From positions 1 through 10,264 of the forward strand of contig JAUYMX010000468.1 in assembly GCA_030699345.1 (NCBI GenBank): a DNA stretch of 10,264 bases. The letters run 5' to 3'. Position 1 is the first letter of the stretch. Each line of letters starts with the position of its first letter. Shown here in pieces: positions 1 to 6,455 of the stretch. A program made the translations under genes and the position numbers. The notes beneath the pieces were generated by a model that made no database searches, had not been told where the DNA came from, and worked only from the letters and a program-made list of their open reading frames with translations. The DNA comes from Methylococcaceae bacterium (lineage in GTDB: Bacteria; Pseudomonadota; Gammaproteobacteria; Methylococcales; Methylomonadaceae).

Positions 1-1
1 A

Positions 2-133
2 GGAAAGGGTAAATATGCTGTTTGGCTTTCGCCGCGTCTATCGGAAGAATTCCCTGGTTTTTTTGGAGGCGATGCTTTTTATTCAATTGATAGCAAAACC
101 TTCAAAATTCTCGAAACTCAATATGGAAAATAA
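2..133 (+). CDS. C-terminal end of a small protein, possibly an NTF2-fold-type immunity protein (5' part outside window)
   Basis: The frame is open from the left edge and gives 43 residues before a TAA at 131-133; the start lies outside the window. The visible tail has the pattern GGDAFYSID-x-KT-x-KILETQYGK. This resembles the end of small NTF2-fold immunity proteins, where a GG is followed by a beta strand, 'IDKKTGKVL' and a terminal GK. The resemblance is from memory of the family and the fragment is short. Context gives modest support: 36 bases downstream lies a scrap of Rhs core, and in Rhs toxin loci immunity genes sit directly before such orphan core pieces. If correct, the protein would neutralise a cognate Rhs C-terminal toxin encoded further left. 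It could equally be another small protein ending in a beta hairpin. Confidence 0.45.
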   Translation, partial: GKGKYAVWLSPRLSEEFPGFFGGDAFYSIDSKTFKILETQYGK

Positions 134-169
134 CGCGTAATTTCATAAAATAGCTATGGATGCTGCTGA

Positions 170-313
170 ATGAAACTGTCCGTCAGCAATCGCTTACTTA
201 CCGTCCAAGGCCCGACTGTTAAAACCTACAGCTATGATGCCGCAGGCAACATCACTAGCGATGCCGCCACGACCTTTCTGGGAAATAAGCCCGTAAGGTG
301 GATTCGCGGCTAG
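170..313 (+). pseudogene. Rhs/YD-repeat core remnant, frameshifted
   Basis: An ATG at 170 opens a 47-residue frame containing SNRLLTVQGPTVKTYSYDAA followed by GNITSDAATTF. This is the characteristic Rhs/YD-repeat core pattern (NRL..., then YSYDAAGNIT.D). The repeat stops after TTF. The continuation (ARKVDSRLGN, from about 289) is read in a different frame and resembles the next repeat element (YDARGKVDS), so a frameshift lies near 285-290. There is no ribosome-binding site, no export domain and no toxin tip, so it cannot be a working Rhs protein. It follows the candidate immunity tail, as expected for an orphan core piece left behind when C-terminal toxin modules are displaced. The Rhs identity is well supported by the motif; the displacement history is inferred. 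Confidence 0.6.
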
Positions 314-380
314 GCAATCCATCATGATTTATGCACCTTGTAGTGGTTTGCTATACGAAATCACTCTACAGGGTTTAAAG

Positions 381-418
381 AAATAAAAAAGGCGGCTTAA
401 AAGCCGCCTTTTTTATTT
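381..418. terminator. Strong bidirectional intrinsic terminator
   Basis: A perfect 38-base palindrome: an A-rich arm (381-390), then GGCGGCTT (391-398), a two-base centre AA, AAGCCGCC (401-408) and a T-rich arm (409-418). In RNA this gives a GC-rich stem followed by a U-run on either strand. It lies 16 bases beyond the stop of the minus-strand DUF475 gene and so ends that transcript. It would also stop any transcript arriving from the Rhs remnant on the left. Confidence 0.92.
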
Positions 419-433
419 GGATTTTAGAGCCTT

Positions 434-1438
434 TCAGGCATGTTGCTTACGGTAACGCACCGAAGAAAATACCGACAGGGCAATCAACACTGCACCGACC
501 AAACCGGTGACGACTTCAGGGATGTGGAAACGCATGCTGATCAGCATAATGCCCGCTAGCGCGCCGATGGCGTAATGAGCGCCGTGTTCCAGAAATACGT
601 ATTCATCCAAGGTGCCTTTGTGAACCAAATAAATGGTGATGCTTCTTACAAACATGGCGCCGATCGCTAGCCCCAGCATGATGATGACAACATCCTGGGT
701 GATCGCAAACGCGCCGATCACGCCATCAAAGGAAAACGAGGCATCCAGCACTTCCAAATAAATAAAGCTCATCATGCCGGCTTTTTTGGCAACGATAACG
801 ACCTCTTCACCAACTTCTTTATCTTCAAACAACGCGGCGCAGCTATCCACAATCACAAACAACACTACGCCGCCAACACCCGCAATCAGTGCGTTCAGGC
901 GGTCTTCGGCGGGTAAATAGTTTTGGATAATTAACAGCAGGCTCAACGCCATGATGATTTCAATCGCTTCCAGTTTGCCGAACGATGAAATCTTTTTTTC
1001 TATCCAGCCAAGCCAATGCAGGTCTTTGTTTTCATTAAATATGAACGAGAAAAATACCATCAGTAAAAACATGCCGCCAAATGCCGAAATTTGCACATGC
1101 GCATTATTTAGATGGTGGGCATAAGTGGTGGTGTCGTTAATTGCCATTTGGGCCACACCAACAAAATCAATGCCGGTGGCCACGGCAACAATTACGATAG
1201 GAAACAGCAAGCGCATGCCAAATACGGCAATTATCATGCCCCATGTCAAAAAGTAGCGCTGCCAGCGGGCATCCATGCCTTTTAAAACTGATGCGTTAAC
1301 AACGGCGTTATCGAATGATAAACTGACTTCAAGTACGCCAAGAATAGCGGCGATAAAGACGCCTACGGTTCCGCCCCAATAAAATGCCGCGCTTAGGCAA
1401 AGGATTGCGATTAAAAATGAAAAACGAAAGTGCTGCAT
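434..1438 (-). CDS. DUF475 / TerC-superfamily integral membrane protein
   Basis: A polytopic inner-membrane protein of the DUF475 family, related to TerC (tellurium-resistance-type) membrane proteins. The two diagnostic acidic motifs are present: EVSLSFDNAVVN near the N-terminus and EVLDASFSFDGVIGAF in the second half. Such paired acidic membrane motifs are thought to bind or move metal ions, but the substrate is unknown. Eight or nine hydrophobic segments are visible, and the C-terminus is basic (RYRKQHA). The frame extends to a TTG at 1477. I prefer the ATG at 1438 (334 residues, MQHFRFSFLIAI) because it has a GAG six bases upstream. A TATAAA -10-like hexamer on the minus strand at 1466-1471 would also place the transcript start inside the longer form. 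The gene diverges from mtnB and ends at a strong terminator, so it is probably monocistronic. Family identity is confident, function is not. Confidence 0.9.
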   Translation of the reverse strand: MQHFRFSFLIAILCLSAAFYWGGTVGVFIAAILGVLEVSLSFDNAVVNASVLKGMDARWQRYFLTWGMIIAVFGMRLLFPIVIVAVATGIDFVGVAQMAINDTTTYAHHLNNAHVQISAFGGMFLLMVFFSFIFNENKDLHWLGWIEKKISSFGKLEAIEIIMALSLLLIIQNYLPAEDRLNALIAGVGGVVLFVIVDSCAALFEDKEVGEEVVIVAKKAGMMSFIYLEVLDASFSFDGVIGAFAITQDVVIIMLGLAIGAMFVRSITIYLVHKGTLDEYVFLEHGAHYAIGALAGIMLISMRFHIPEVVTGLVGAVLIALSVFSSVRYRKQHA

Positions 1439-1513
1439 GAAATACTCGCTGAGGGTTAAATGGTTTTTATAGCGCAATTGAATGCGTGTATTGACAGTCT
1501 TCTACAACTAAAA

Positions 1514-1518
1514 AAAGG
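1514..1518 (+). promoter_or_regulatory. Ribosome-binding site of mtnB (supports a GTG start)
   Basis: AAAGG lies six bases before the GTG at 1525 and decides the start, since there is no ATG at the N-terminus. The resulting protein begins MNYTDDFSQ, the right length for the family. Confidence 0.7.
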
Positions 1519-1524
1519 TCACTC

Positions 1525-2136
1525 GTGAATTATACCGACGATTTTTCTCAAGTCGCACAACAACTGATTGATGCCGGACGATTTATTGACAGTAAAGGCT
1601 GGGTACCGGCCACCAGCGGCAATTTTTCCGCGCGTTTGGCCGATGGCACCATTGCGATTACTGTCTCCGGTAAACACAAGGGGCGTTTGCAGGCTGATGA
1701 CATCATGCGTATTGATGGCAATGGTCAGTCGCTGGATGGTAAAACACCCTCCGCGGAAACGTTGCTGCATACCCAGCTTTACCAGCGTTTTCCAGTAGTA
1801 CATTCAGTGTTACACCCGCATTCACTGAATGCGACGCTGGTTTCACGGGTGTTTAAAACTGAAATCGTCTTGGAAAATTACGAGTTACTCAAAGCCTTAT
1901 CCGGTATTAGCACGCATGAAAGCCGGGTGGCCATTCCTATTTTTGCCAACGACCAAAATATCCCTCGCTTGGCGGAACAAGTGGCTGGTTATTTGGACCG
2001 GCAACATCTCCATGCCTATATTATTGATGGGCATGGGCTGTACACCTGGGGCAACTCAGTGCAAGAAGCACTACGTCATCTTGAGGCGTTGGACTTTTTA
2101 TTTGAATGTGAATTAAAACTACATGGAGTTAAATAA
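1525..2136 (+). CDS. mtnB: Methylthioribulose-1-phosphate dehydratase
   Basis: A class II aldolase-fold enzyme of the methionine salvage pathway. It dehydrates 5-methylthioribulose 1-phosphate to 2,3-diketo-5-methylthiopentyl-1-phosphate in the cytoplasm. The 203 residues match the family's length. Visible family features are the N-terminal GWVPATSGNFS phosphate-binding segment (25-35), the zinc ligands in HPHS (His97, His99) and His170 in GHGLYTWG. A glutamate at 120 (NYELLKAL) occupies about the position of the catalytic Glu known from the human homologue APIP. It is the first gene of a tight operon, with mtnD starting two bases after its stop. A perfect TTGACA at 1491 has no acceptable -10 partner, so the promoter is not identified. 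No SAM riboswitch was recognised in the 47-base leader gap. Confidence 0.96.
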   Translation: MNYTDDFSQVAQQLIDAGRFIDSKGWVPATSGNFSARLADGTIAITVSGKHKGRLQADDIMRIDGNGQSLDGKTPSAETLLHTQLYQRFPVVHSVLHPHSLNATLVSRVFKTEIVLENYELLKALSGISTHESRVAIPIFANDQNIPRLAEQVAGYLDRQHLHAYIIDGHGLYTWGNSVQEALRHLEALDFLFECELKLHGVK

Positions 2137-2138
2137 TT

Positions 2139-2699
2139 ATGACCGCACTAACCGTTTATCCTGAGCAAGCCCCGCAGCAAGGCAAGCGTTACACTGATTT
2201 TGTCGATATTCATCAACAGCTTGCCGCAATTAACGTACAGATTGAACGCTGGACAGCAAACGCTCCTTTGGCCGCCGACGCCGATCAAGCCAGCGTGATT
2301 GCCGCTTATGCCGATTCTGTAGAACGCTTACAGCAACAATACGGCTTTCAATCGGTGGATGTGGTCAAGTTAACTGCCGATAATCCTGACAAAGCGGTGT
2401 TCCGGCAGAAATTTTTGTCTGAACATACTCATGACGATTTTGAAGTACGCTTTTTTGTTGAAGGTCGCGGTTTGTTTTATCTACACGTTGACGGTCAAGT
2501 ATTCGCAATACTCTGTGAGCAAGGCGATTTAATCAGCGTGCCCGGCAACACCACACATTGGTTTGATATGGGTGAGAATCCACAGTTCACCTGCATTCGG
2601 CTATTTACCAAACCCGATGGCTGGGTTGCCGACTTTACCGGCAGCGATATTGCGATCACCTTTCCAACGCTGGACCAATACGTGGCAGAACTGGCATGA
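2139..2699 (+). CDS. mtnD: Acireductone dioxygenase (ARD)
   Basis: A cupin-fold metalloenzyme of methionine salvage. With Fe2+ it oxidises 1,2-dihydroxy-3-keto-5-methylthiopentene to 4-methylthio-2-oxobutanoate plus formate. With Ni2+ the family can instead release CO in an off-pathway reaction. The signature HTHDDFEVRFFVEGRG places the ligands at His96, His98 and Glu102, with His140 in PGNTTHWF. These are the same residue numbers as in the well-studied Klebsiella enzyme, and the 186-residue length also fits. A GGAG at about 2125, inside the end of mtnB, serves as its ribosome-binding site. Its stop overlaps the mtnC start (ATGA), so the two are translationally coupled. Nothing looks damaged. 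Confidence 0.97.
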   Translation: MTALTVYPEQAPQQGKRYTDFVDIHQQLAAINVQIERWTANAPLAADADQASVIAAYADSVERLQQQYGFQSVDVVKLTADNPDKAVFRQKFLSEHTHDDFEVRFFVEGRGLFYLHVDGQVFAILCEQGDLISVPGNTTHWFDMGENPQFTCIRLFTKPDGWVADFTGSDIAITFPTLDQYVAELA

Positions 2700-3373
2700 T
2701 CAAAGCCATAGTCACTGATATTGAGGGCACAACCTCGTCGCTCTCATTCGTCAAAGATGTATTGTTTCCTTACGCGCGAACGCATATAGCAGACTATATT
2801 CGTAGCCATGCGCACGAGCCGCAAGTGCAAACGCTATTAAATGATGCGCGCGCGGAAGCCGGGGCAGAGCTGACTATTGAGCAACTTATTACCCAGTTTA
2901 TCCAGTGGATTGATGAAGATAAAAAAGTAACACCGTTAAAATCGTTGCAGGGCCTGATCTGGGAAGCCGGTTACCGGCAAGGTGACTTCAAAGGTCATAT
3001 TTACCCGGATGCTGCTGAGTATCTTAAAACCTGGAAATCGCAGGGGCTGGATTTGTATGTGTATTCTTCCGGCTCGGTGTATGCGCAAAAACTGCTGTTT
3101 GCGCATACCGACTATGGCGATTTAACGCCGCTGTTTTCAGGTTACTTCGACACCCATATCGGCGGCAAAAAAGAGTCGCAGTCTTACCGTAATATTGCCG
3201 AGAAAATCGCTGTGCCTGCTGAACAGCTGCTGTTTTTGTCTGACATCAAAGAAGAACTGGATGCCGCGCATGAAGCGGGATTTAATACTTACTGGTTAAT
3301 CCGTGATGGCGCTGTAGATAGCCAAGCCGCGCATCGACAAGTGAGTGAATTCGGGCAAATTAAACTCAATTGA
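2696..3373 (+). CDS. mtnC: Enolase-phosphatase E1 (2,3-diketo-5-methylthio-1-phosphopentane phosphatase)
   Basis: A HAD-superfamily bifunctional enzyme that enolises and then dephosphorylates the MtnB product to give the acireductone used by MtnD. All four HAD motifs are readable. Motif I is DIEGTTSS (Asp8 nucleophile, Glu10), motif II is SSGS (124-127), motif III is the lysine in GGKKES (158-159) and motif IV is FLSDIKEEL (Asp183). The 225-residue length is normal. Its ATG overlaps the mtnD stop by four bases. It is the last gene of the trio and is followed by a REP-like palindrome rather than a clear U-tract terminator. The rest of the cycle (MTA phosphorylase or nucleosidase, MtnA, aminotransferase) is not in this window. 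Confidence 0.97.
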   Translation: MIKAIVTDIEGTTSSLSFVKDVLFPYARTHIADYIRSHAHEPQVQTLLNDARAEAGAELTIEQLITQFIQWIDEDKKVTPLKSLQGLIWEAGYRQGDFKGHIYPDAAEYLKTWKSQGLDLYVYSSGSVYAQKLLFAHTDYGDLTPLFSGYFDTHIGGKKESQSYRNIAEKIAVPAEQLLFLSDIKEELDAAHEAGFNTYWLIRDGAVDSQAAHRQVSEFGQIKLN

Positions 3374-3394
3374 GTTGTTAAGCGAAGAGTCTTA

Positions 3395-3440
3395 GTAGGA
3401 GCGGGCCGGGCCCGCGATTGTTTTATTTCTATCAATCGCG
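3395..3440. repeat. REP-like palindromic element after mtnC
   Basis: The stretch starts GTAGGAGCGGGC, closely recalling the GTAGGAGCGGGC...GCCCGCGA REP family of pseudomonads. It can form two hairpins. One has arms GCGGGCC (3401-3407) and GGCCCGC (3409-3415) around a single G. The other has arms CGCGATTG (3413-3420) and CAATCGCG (3433-3440) with a 12-base loop. They share three bases, so they cannot both form fully. It lies between the converging mtnC and PEP-CTERM genes, a usual REP position, where it may protect or separate 3' ends. A smaller hairpin, ATTCC(TCG)GGAAT at 3454-3466, follows without a U-run. Membership in a repeat family in this genome is inferred. Confidence 0.65.
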
Positions 3441-3490
3441 AGCACGGCACATCATTCCTCGGGAATAATTACCTTTAACTGATTTGCCAA

Positions 3491-4966
3491 TCAACTCATC
3501 TTGCGGCGATTAACAAAGCCAATTCCCGCCAAAGCACCACTAAACAGCCATATTGCCGCGGGTACTGGAACCGGTGCGGTATCAATAGGGCTCATATGCC
3601 AGGCAAGTGTGTAATCCCATGAGAAATTGTTACTCTCGCCGGATTTAACCAGCAATTCATAGCTATGTCCGATAAGTAAACTGACCCAGAGATTTTCTGT
3701 GTTATCGATAGTGCTTGCTGAAAATGCCGTAGTGGTTTGCGTGGTGGTGTCGAATAACTCCAGGTTCAGGTCGTGTAAGGTGGTGGTTAGGTTGGAATTG
3801 TTAGATACACCAAGGTTCCACACCAATGATGCAGATAAATTTAAATCTTCATCAGCATTGAACTTATAGGTGGCGGTACGGTTGCTACCAGCACTGCCGC
3901 CAAAGGATGGATCGTAATCGAAGCCGTGCAAAGCAATTGCGCCATTGTTACTGCCACCGTCTTGCAAACTGTTTTGCTCGCCAGCAGCGATGATTTGATA
4001 GCTATGCAAAATATTCAGTTGCCCGGCACCAAAACGATCATCCAGACCATTGCTGGTTTGATGGCCGCTACTGCGATAATCGATGATATTGGCGGATGTT
4101 GAGGTGTTATCAGTGGCTCGGTCAGCGCCTGCCATTAATGCGGCTTTGATGGTCTCGGCGCGTTCTGCGTTATAGACAGTGCCCACACCTGCAATGTTGG
4201 TCGAGCCTTTTGAAAGTGTTAGTGCGCCGTTATGGCCAGCTTCAACGAGCAGTGCTGCAGCGGCAGCAACAATAGGCGTGGCCGCGCTGGTGGTGGTTTG
4301 GGGAGCGACCAGATCGGGACGTGTTCGTCCTGCCTCATAAACCGAGTCGACGGTGTCGGAGCCTTTATCATGCGCGCCGTCGGTTCTGCCTACCGCGATT
4401 ACGTTATAAGCACTGCCTAGTAACGGAGAATTGCTGTTGCTATTAGCCATGCCAACAATTTGGATAAATTCATTTCGCTGCACTTGCCTATCTACCAGGC
4501 GCAGAATATTGCCGGTGTCGACTGTTGTGTCACCGTTGCCGACCCAGCTGTGATTGGTAATCCGACTGCCGTTAGCGGGCGCTGATACGGTATTGCTTGA
4601 GATGCTGCTAAGCCATTCGTTGGCTTCATAACTGGTGATATTGCTAATGCCGCCAGCGATGGAGTCGTTACCGTAAAAGCGTGAGCCAACACCGGTTGCA
4701 TGGCCCGAAGCAGAAGTGCTGGCCGTGCCTGGAAAACTGAAGGTTTTGCCGACAAATTGGGGGTTGCCGGTGTCCGGTGCATAAACAAAATTATCGCCAC
4801 CAGCCTCGGCTTGAGTTACTTTGACATTGGCACCCGTTGGTGCGTTTGTTCCCAGCAGGTTTACCAGGTCTGTGTAGCCAATATCGTTTTTGTAATCCGC
4901 TGAGGCATCTGCAGCCCAATATAAAGCTGGAATTACGCAGAGCCAGAGTTTTTTAGTTTGTGTCAT
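3491..4966 (-). CDS. Exported subtilisin-like (S8) protein with PEP-CTERM/VPLPA-type sorting signal
   Basis: 491 residues. An N-terminal signal peptide (basic TKK, hydrophobic core, ASA cleavage near residue 23) directs export. The middle is a divergent peptidase S8 domain. SGHATGVGSRFYG carries the expected His (89), TNHSWVG the oxyanion Asn (138), and TTSAATPIVAAAAALL the nucleophile Ser (227; normally GTSMAAP). The aspartate strand is replaced by VTQAEAG, with Glu54 where Asp is usual. Residues about 340-460 form a beta-rich domain like those that follow subtilase domains. The tail VPVPAAIWLF, a hydrophobic stretch and RRKMS is a PEP-CTERM/VPLPA-CTERM signal, which an exosortase processes to release or anchor the protein at the cell surface or in exopolysaccharide. 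No exosortase is in the window. A sigma-54 site lies upstream. Fold and sorting class are confident; actual protease activity is uncertain. Confidence 0.85.
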   Translation of the reverse strand: MTQTKKLWLCVIPALYWAADASADYKNDIGYTDLVNLLGTNAPTGANVKVTQAEAGGDNFVYAPDTGNPQFVGKTFSFPGTASTSASGHATGVGSRFYGNDSIAGGISNITSYEANEWLSSISSNTVSAPANGSRITNHSWVGNGDTTVDTGNILRLVDRQVQRNEFIQIVGMANSNSNSPLLGSAYNVIAVGRTDGAHDKGSDTVDSVYEAGRTRPDLVAPQTTTSAATPIVAAAAALLVEAGHNGALTLSKGSTNIAGVGTVYNAERAETIKAALMAGADRATDNTSTSANIIDYRSSGHQTSNGLDDRFGAGQLNILHSYQIIAAGEQNSLQDGGSNNGAIALHGFDYDPSFGGSAGSNRTATYKFNADEDLNLSASLVWNLGVSNNSNLTTTLHDLNLELFDTTTQTTTAFSASTIDNTENLWVSLLIGHSYELLVKSGESNNFSWDYTLAWHMSPIDTAPVPVPAAIWLFSGALAGIGFVNRRKMS

Positions 4967-5369
4967 GGTTATTTTCTCAATATGAGGCAGGTTGTCTTTA
5001 GGCGGCTGGATTAAATCAGTATCGAATTGGTGCGCAGAGAAAAGGCTATCGTTACTCAGGTGGAGCTAATAATTGTAGCCCATAAAACTCAGCATATAAG
5101 GTGCCAAATTTTATTAATTGTTTTTTATCAATGGGTTGAGTGTTAGTCGGTTTTTTAGCTGACTTAATGTGCAATTAAATGGTGTTATTTAACGCATTTT
5201 TTATGGGCGCTTGATATTCCAGAGAATTTTATTTCGTGCTGAAAGTCTGTTTTAAGAAAGTCCAAATAGTTTTGCTAGGGCGGCAAAAGCTAACAAAGGG
5301 CTATGAAAACGGTTAAAATGCAGGGCTTCAAGATGATCTTGCCAATAAAGTAACGGGTTTAAAACGTCT
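4967..5369. other. Divergent intergenic region between the PEP-CTERM gene and aroG
   Basis: About 400 AT-rich bases without a convincing gene. It holds the sigma-54-type promoter of the minus-strand PEP-CTERM gene (listed separately). Further upstream of that promoter are two small inverted repeats that could be activator sites: GTTATTTAAC at 5184-5193 and AGTC...GACT at 5145-5164. For aroG, a TAAAAT hexamer at 5314-5319 could be a -10 element, but no good -35 stands 16-18 bases before it, so I do not call that promoter. No leader peptide rich in Phe, Tyr or Trp, and no attenuator, was found before aroG. Confidence 0.5.
5091..5106 (-). promoter_or_regulatory. Sigma-54 (RpoN) -24/-12 promoter of the PEP-CTERM subtilase gene
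   Basis: Read on the minus strand, the bases are TGGCAC-CTTAT-ATGCT against the sigma-54 consensus TGGCAC-N5-TTGCW. The invariant GG and GC are both present with the required ten bases between them. Transcription would begin near 5080, giving a leader of roughly 115 bases before the ATG at 4966. PEP-CTERM genes in many bacteria are linked to an RpoN-dependent two-component pair (PrsK/PrsR), so the location makes biological sense. The site is seen directly; its use is inferred. Confidence 0.72.
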
Positions 5370-6452
5370 ATGCCAACTAAATATAAGACTGATGACTTGC
5401 GGATTTCCGCCACCAAAGAGGTCATTCCACCTGTTCGAGTACATCAAGAACTGCCGGTCACTGAGGCAGCCGCACAAACTACGTTACACGCCAGGCAAGA
5501 TATTCATAATATTTTGACCGGGCAGGATGATCGATTACTGGTAGTGGTTGGGCCGTGTTCGATTCACGATACCAAGGCCGCGCATGAATATGCCGAGCTG
5601 TTGAGGGCAATCAAGACTGAGCTGCAAGACGATCTGCTGATAGTGATGCGCGTGTATTTTGAAAAGCCGCGCACGACGGTAGGCTGGAAAGGCTTAATCA
5701 ACGATCCGGATCTGGATGCCAGCTTTAATATCAACAAAGGCTTACGCATTGCCAGACAGTTGCTGGTGGATTTGAATTCATCCGGAATGCCCGCGGCCAC
5801 CGAATATCTGGATTTGATTACGCCGCAATATGTGTCTGACCTGATCGCCTGGGGCGCTGTCGGTGCCAGAACCACTGAAAGCCAAGTGCATCGTGAGTTG
5901 GCGTCCGGATTATCCTGTCCCGTAGGCTTTAAAAATGCCACTGATGGCTCGGTCAAAATTGCTATAGATGCGATGGGCGCGGCGATGAGCCCGCACCATT
6001 TCTTATCGCTAACCAAAGCGGGTCACTCGGCTATTTTTTCCACCACCGGTAACGAAGACGTGCATATCATTTTGCGCGGTGGCCATGATCGTCCCAATTA
6101 CGACGCGGTAAGCGTTGAACATGTTGGCGAAGAAATGCAAAAAGCCGGATTAAGAGCAAACATCATGATTGATTTAAGCCACGCCAATAGCTTAAAGCAA
6201 TGCCAGCGTCAGGTGATTGTCGGCGAAGATGTTGCCGGACAAATAGCCAATGGCGACCAGCGCATCATGGGTGTTATGGTTGAAAGCCATCTTAAAGCGG
6301 GCAATCAGGCCGTAGTGGCCGGACAGCCGCTGGTTTACGGACAGAGTATTACCGATGCCTGTTTAAGCTGGGAGGATACCGTTCCATTGTTAAAGAAATT
6401 TGCCGTGGCCGTGCAACAGCGCCGCGCCATCGTTAAAAAGTCAGGAGTTTGA
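5370..6452 (+). CDS. aroG: 3-deoxy-7-phosphoheptulonate (DAHP) synthase, class I, AroG-like
   Basis: Catalyses the first shikimate-pathway step, condensing phosphoenolpyruvate with erythrose 4-phosphate to DAHP. The 360 residues follow E. coli AroG along the whole length. Metal and active-site residues are Cys63 (VVGPCSIHD), His271 (IDLSHANS), Glu305 (MVESHL) and Asp329 (SITDACLSWE). The blocks GWKGLINDP and ARTTESQVHRELASGLSCPVG are also intact. The regulatory pocket reads HHFLSLTKAGHSA, with a Ser where Phe-sensitive AroG has Ser211; AroF and AroH differ there. Feedback by phenylalanine is therefore the best guess, though isozyme assignment outside enterics is uncertain. The start matches the E. 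coli N-terminus (DDLRI) but has no good ribosome-binding site. thiSG begins three bases after its stop, which implies one transcript. Confidence 0.95.
   Translation: MPTKYKTDDLRISATKEVIPPVRVHQELPVTEAAAQTTLHARQDIHNILTGQDDRLLVVVGPCSIHDTKAAHEYAELLRAIKTELQDDLLIVMRVYFEKPRTTVGWKGLINDPDLDASFNINKGLRIARQLLVDLNSSGMPAATEYLDLITPQYVSDLIAWGAVGARTTESQVHRELASGLSCPVGFKNATDGSVKIAIDAMGAAMSPHHFLSLTKAGHSAIFSTTGNEDVHIILRGGHDRPNYDAVSVEHVGEEMQKAGLRANIMIDLSHANSLKQCQRQVIVGEDVAGQIANGDQRIMGVMVESHLKAGNQAVVAGQPLVYGQSITDACLSWEDTVPLLKKFAVAVQQRRAIVKKSGV
6443..6447 (+). promoter_or_regulatory. Ribosome-binding site of thiSG inside the aroG 3' end
   Basis: AGGAG ends eight bases before the ATG at 6456 and overlaps the last aroG codons. 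This ties thiSG translation to the aroG message. Confidence 0.75.
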
Positions 6453-6455
6453 TAG

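Noticed and set aside
1491..1496. Perfect TTGACA -35 hexamer before mtnB
   Set aside because: The position for a -10 (1513-1520) is occupied by the AAAGG ribosome-binding site and has no TATAAT-like hexamer, so it is probably coincidental.
1519..1803. Minus-strand frame overlapping mtnB, and similar frames opposite thiSG, trmB and the subtilase gene
   Set aside because: All mirror well-identified genes on the other strand and lack motifs and ribosome-binding sites.
5313..5319. Sigma-70 promoter for aroG around TTAAAAT
   Set aside because: No -35-like hexamer occurs 16-18 bases upstream, so only the -10-like match remains.
5564..6016. 150-codon minus-strand frame inside aroG
   Set aside because: It is antisense to a fully conserved enzyme and has no protein-family features of its own; it is a codon-bias shadow.
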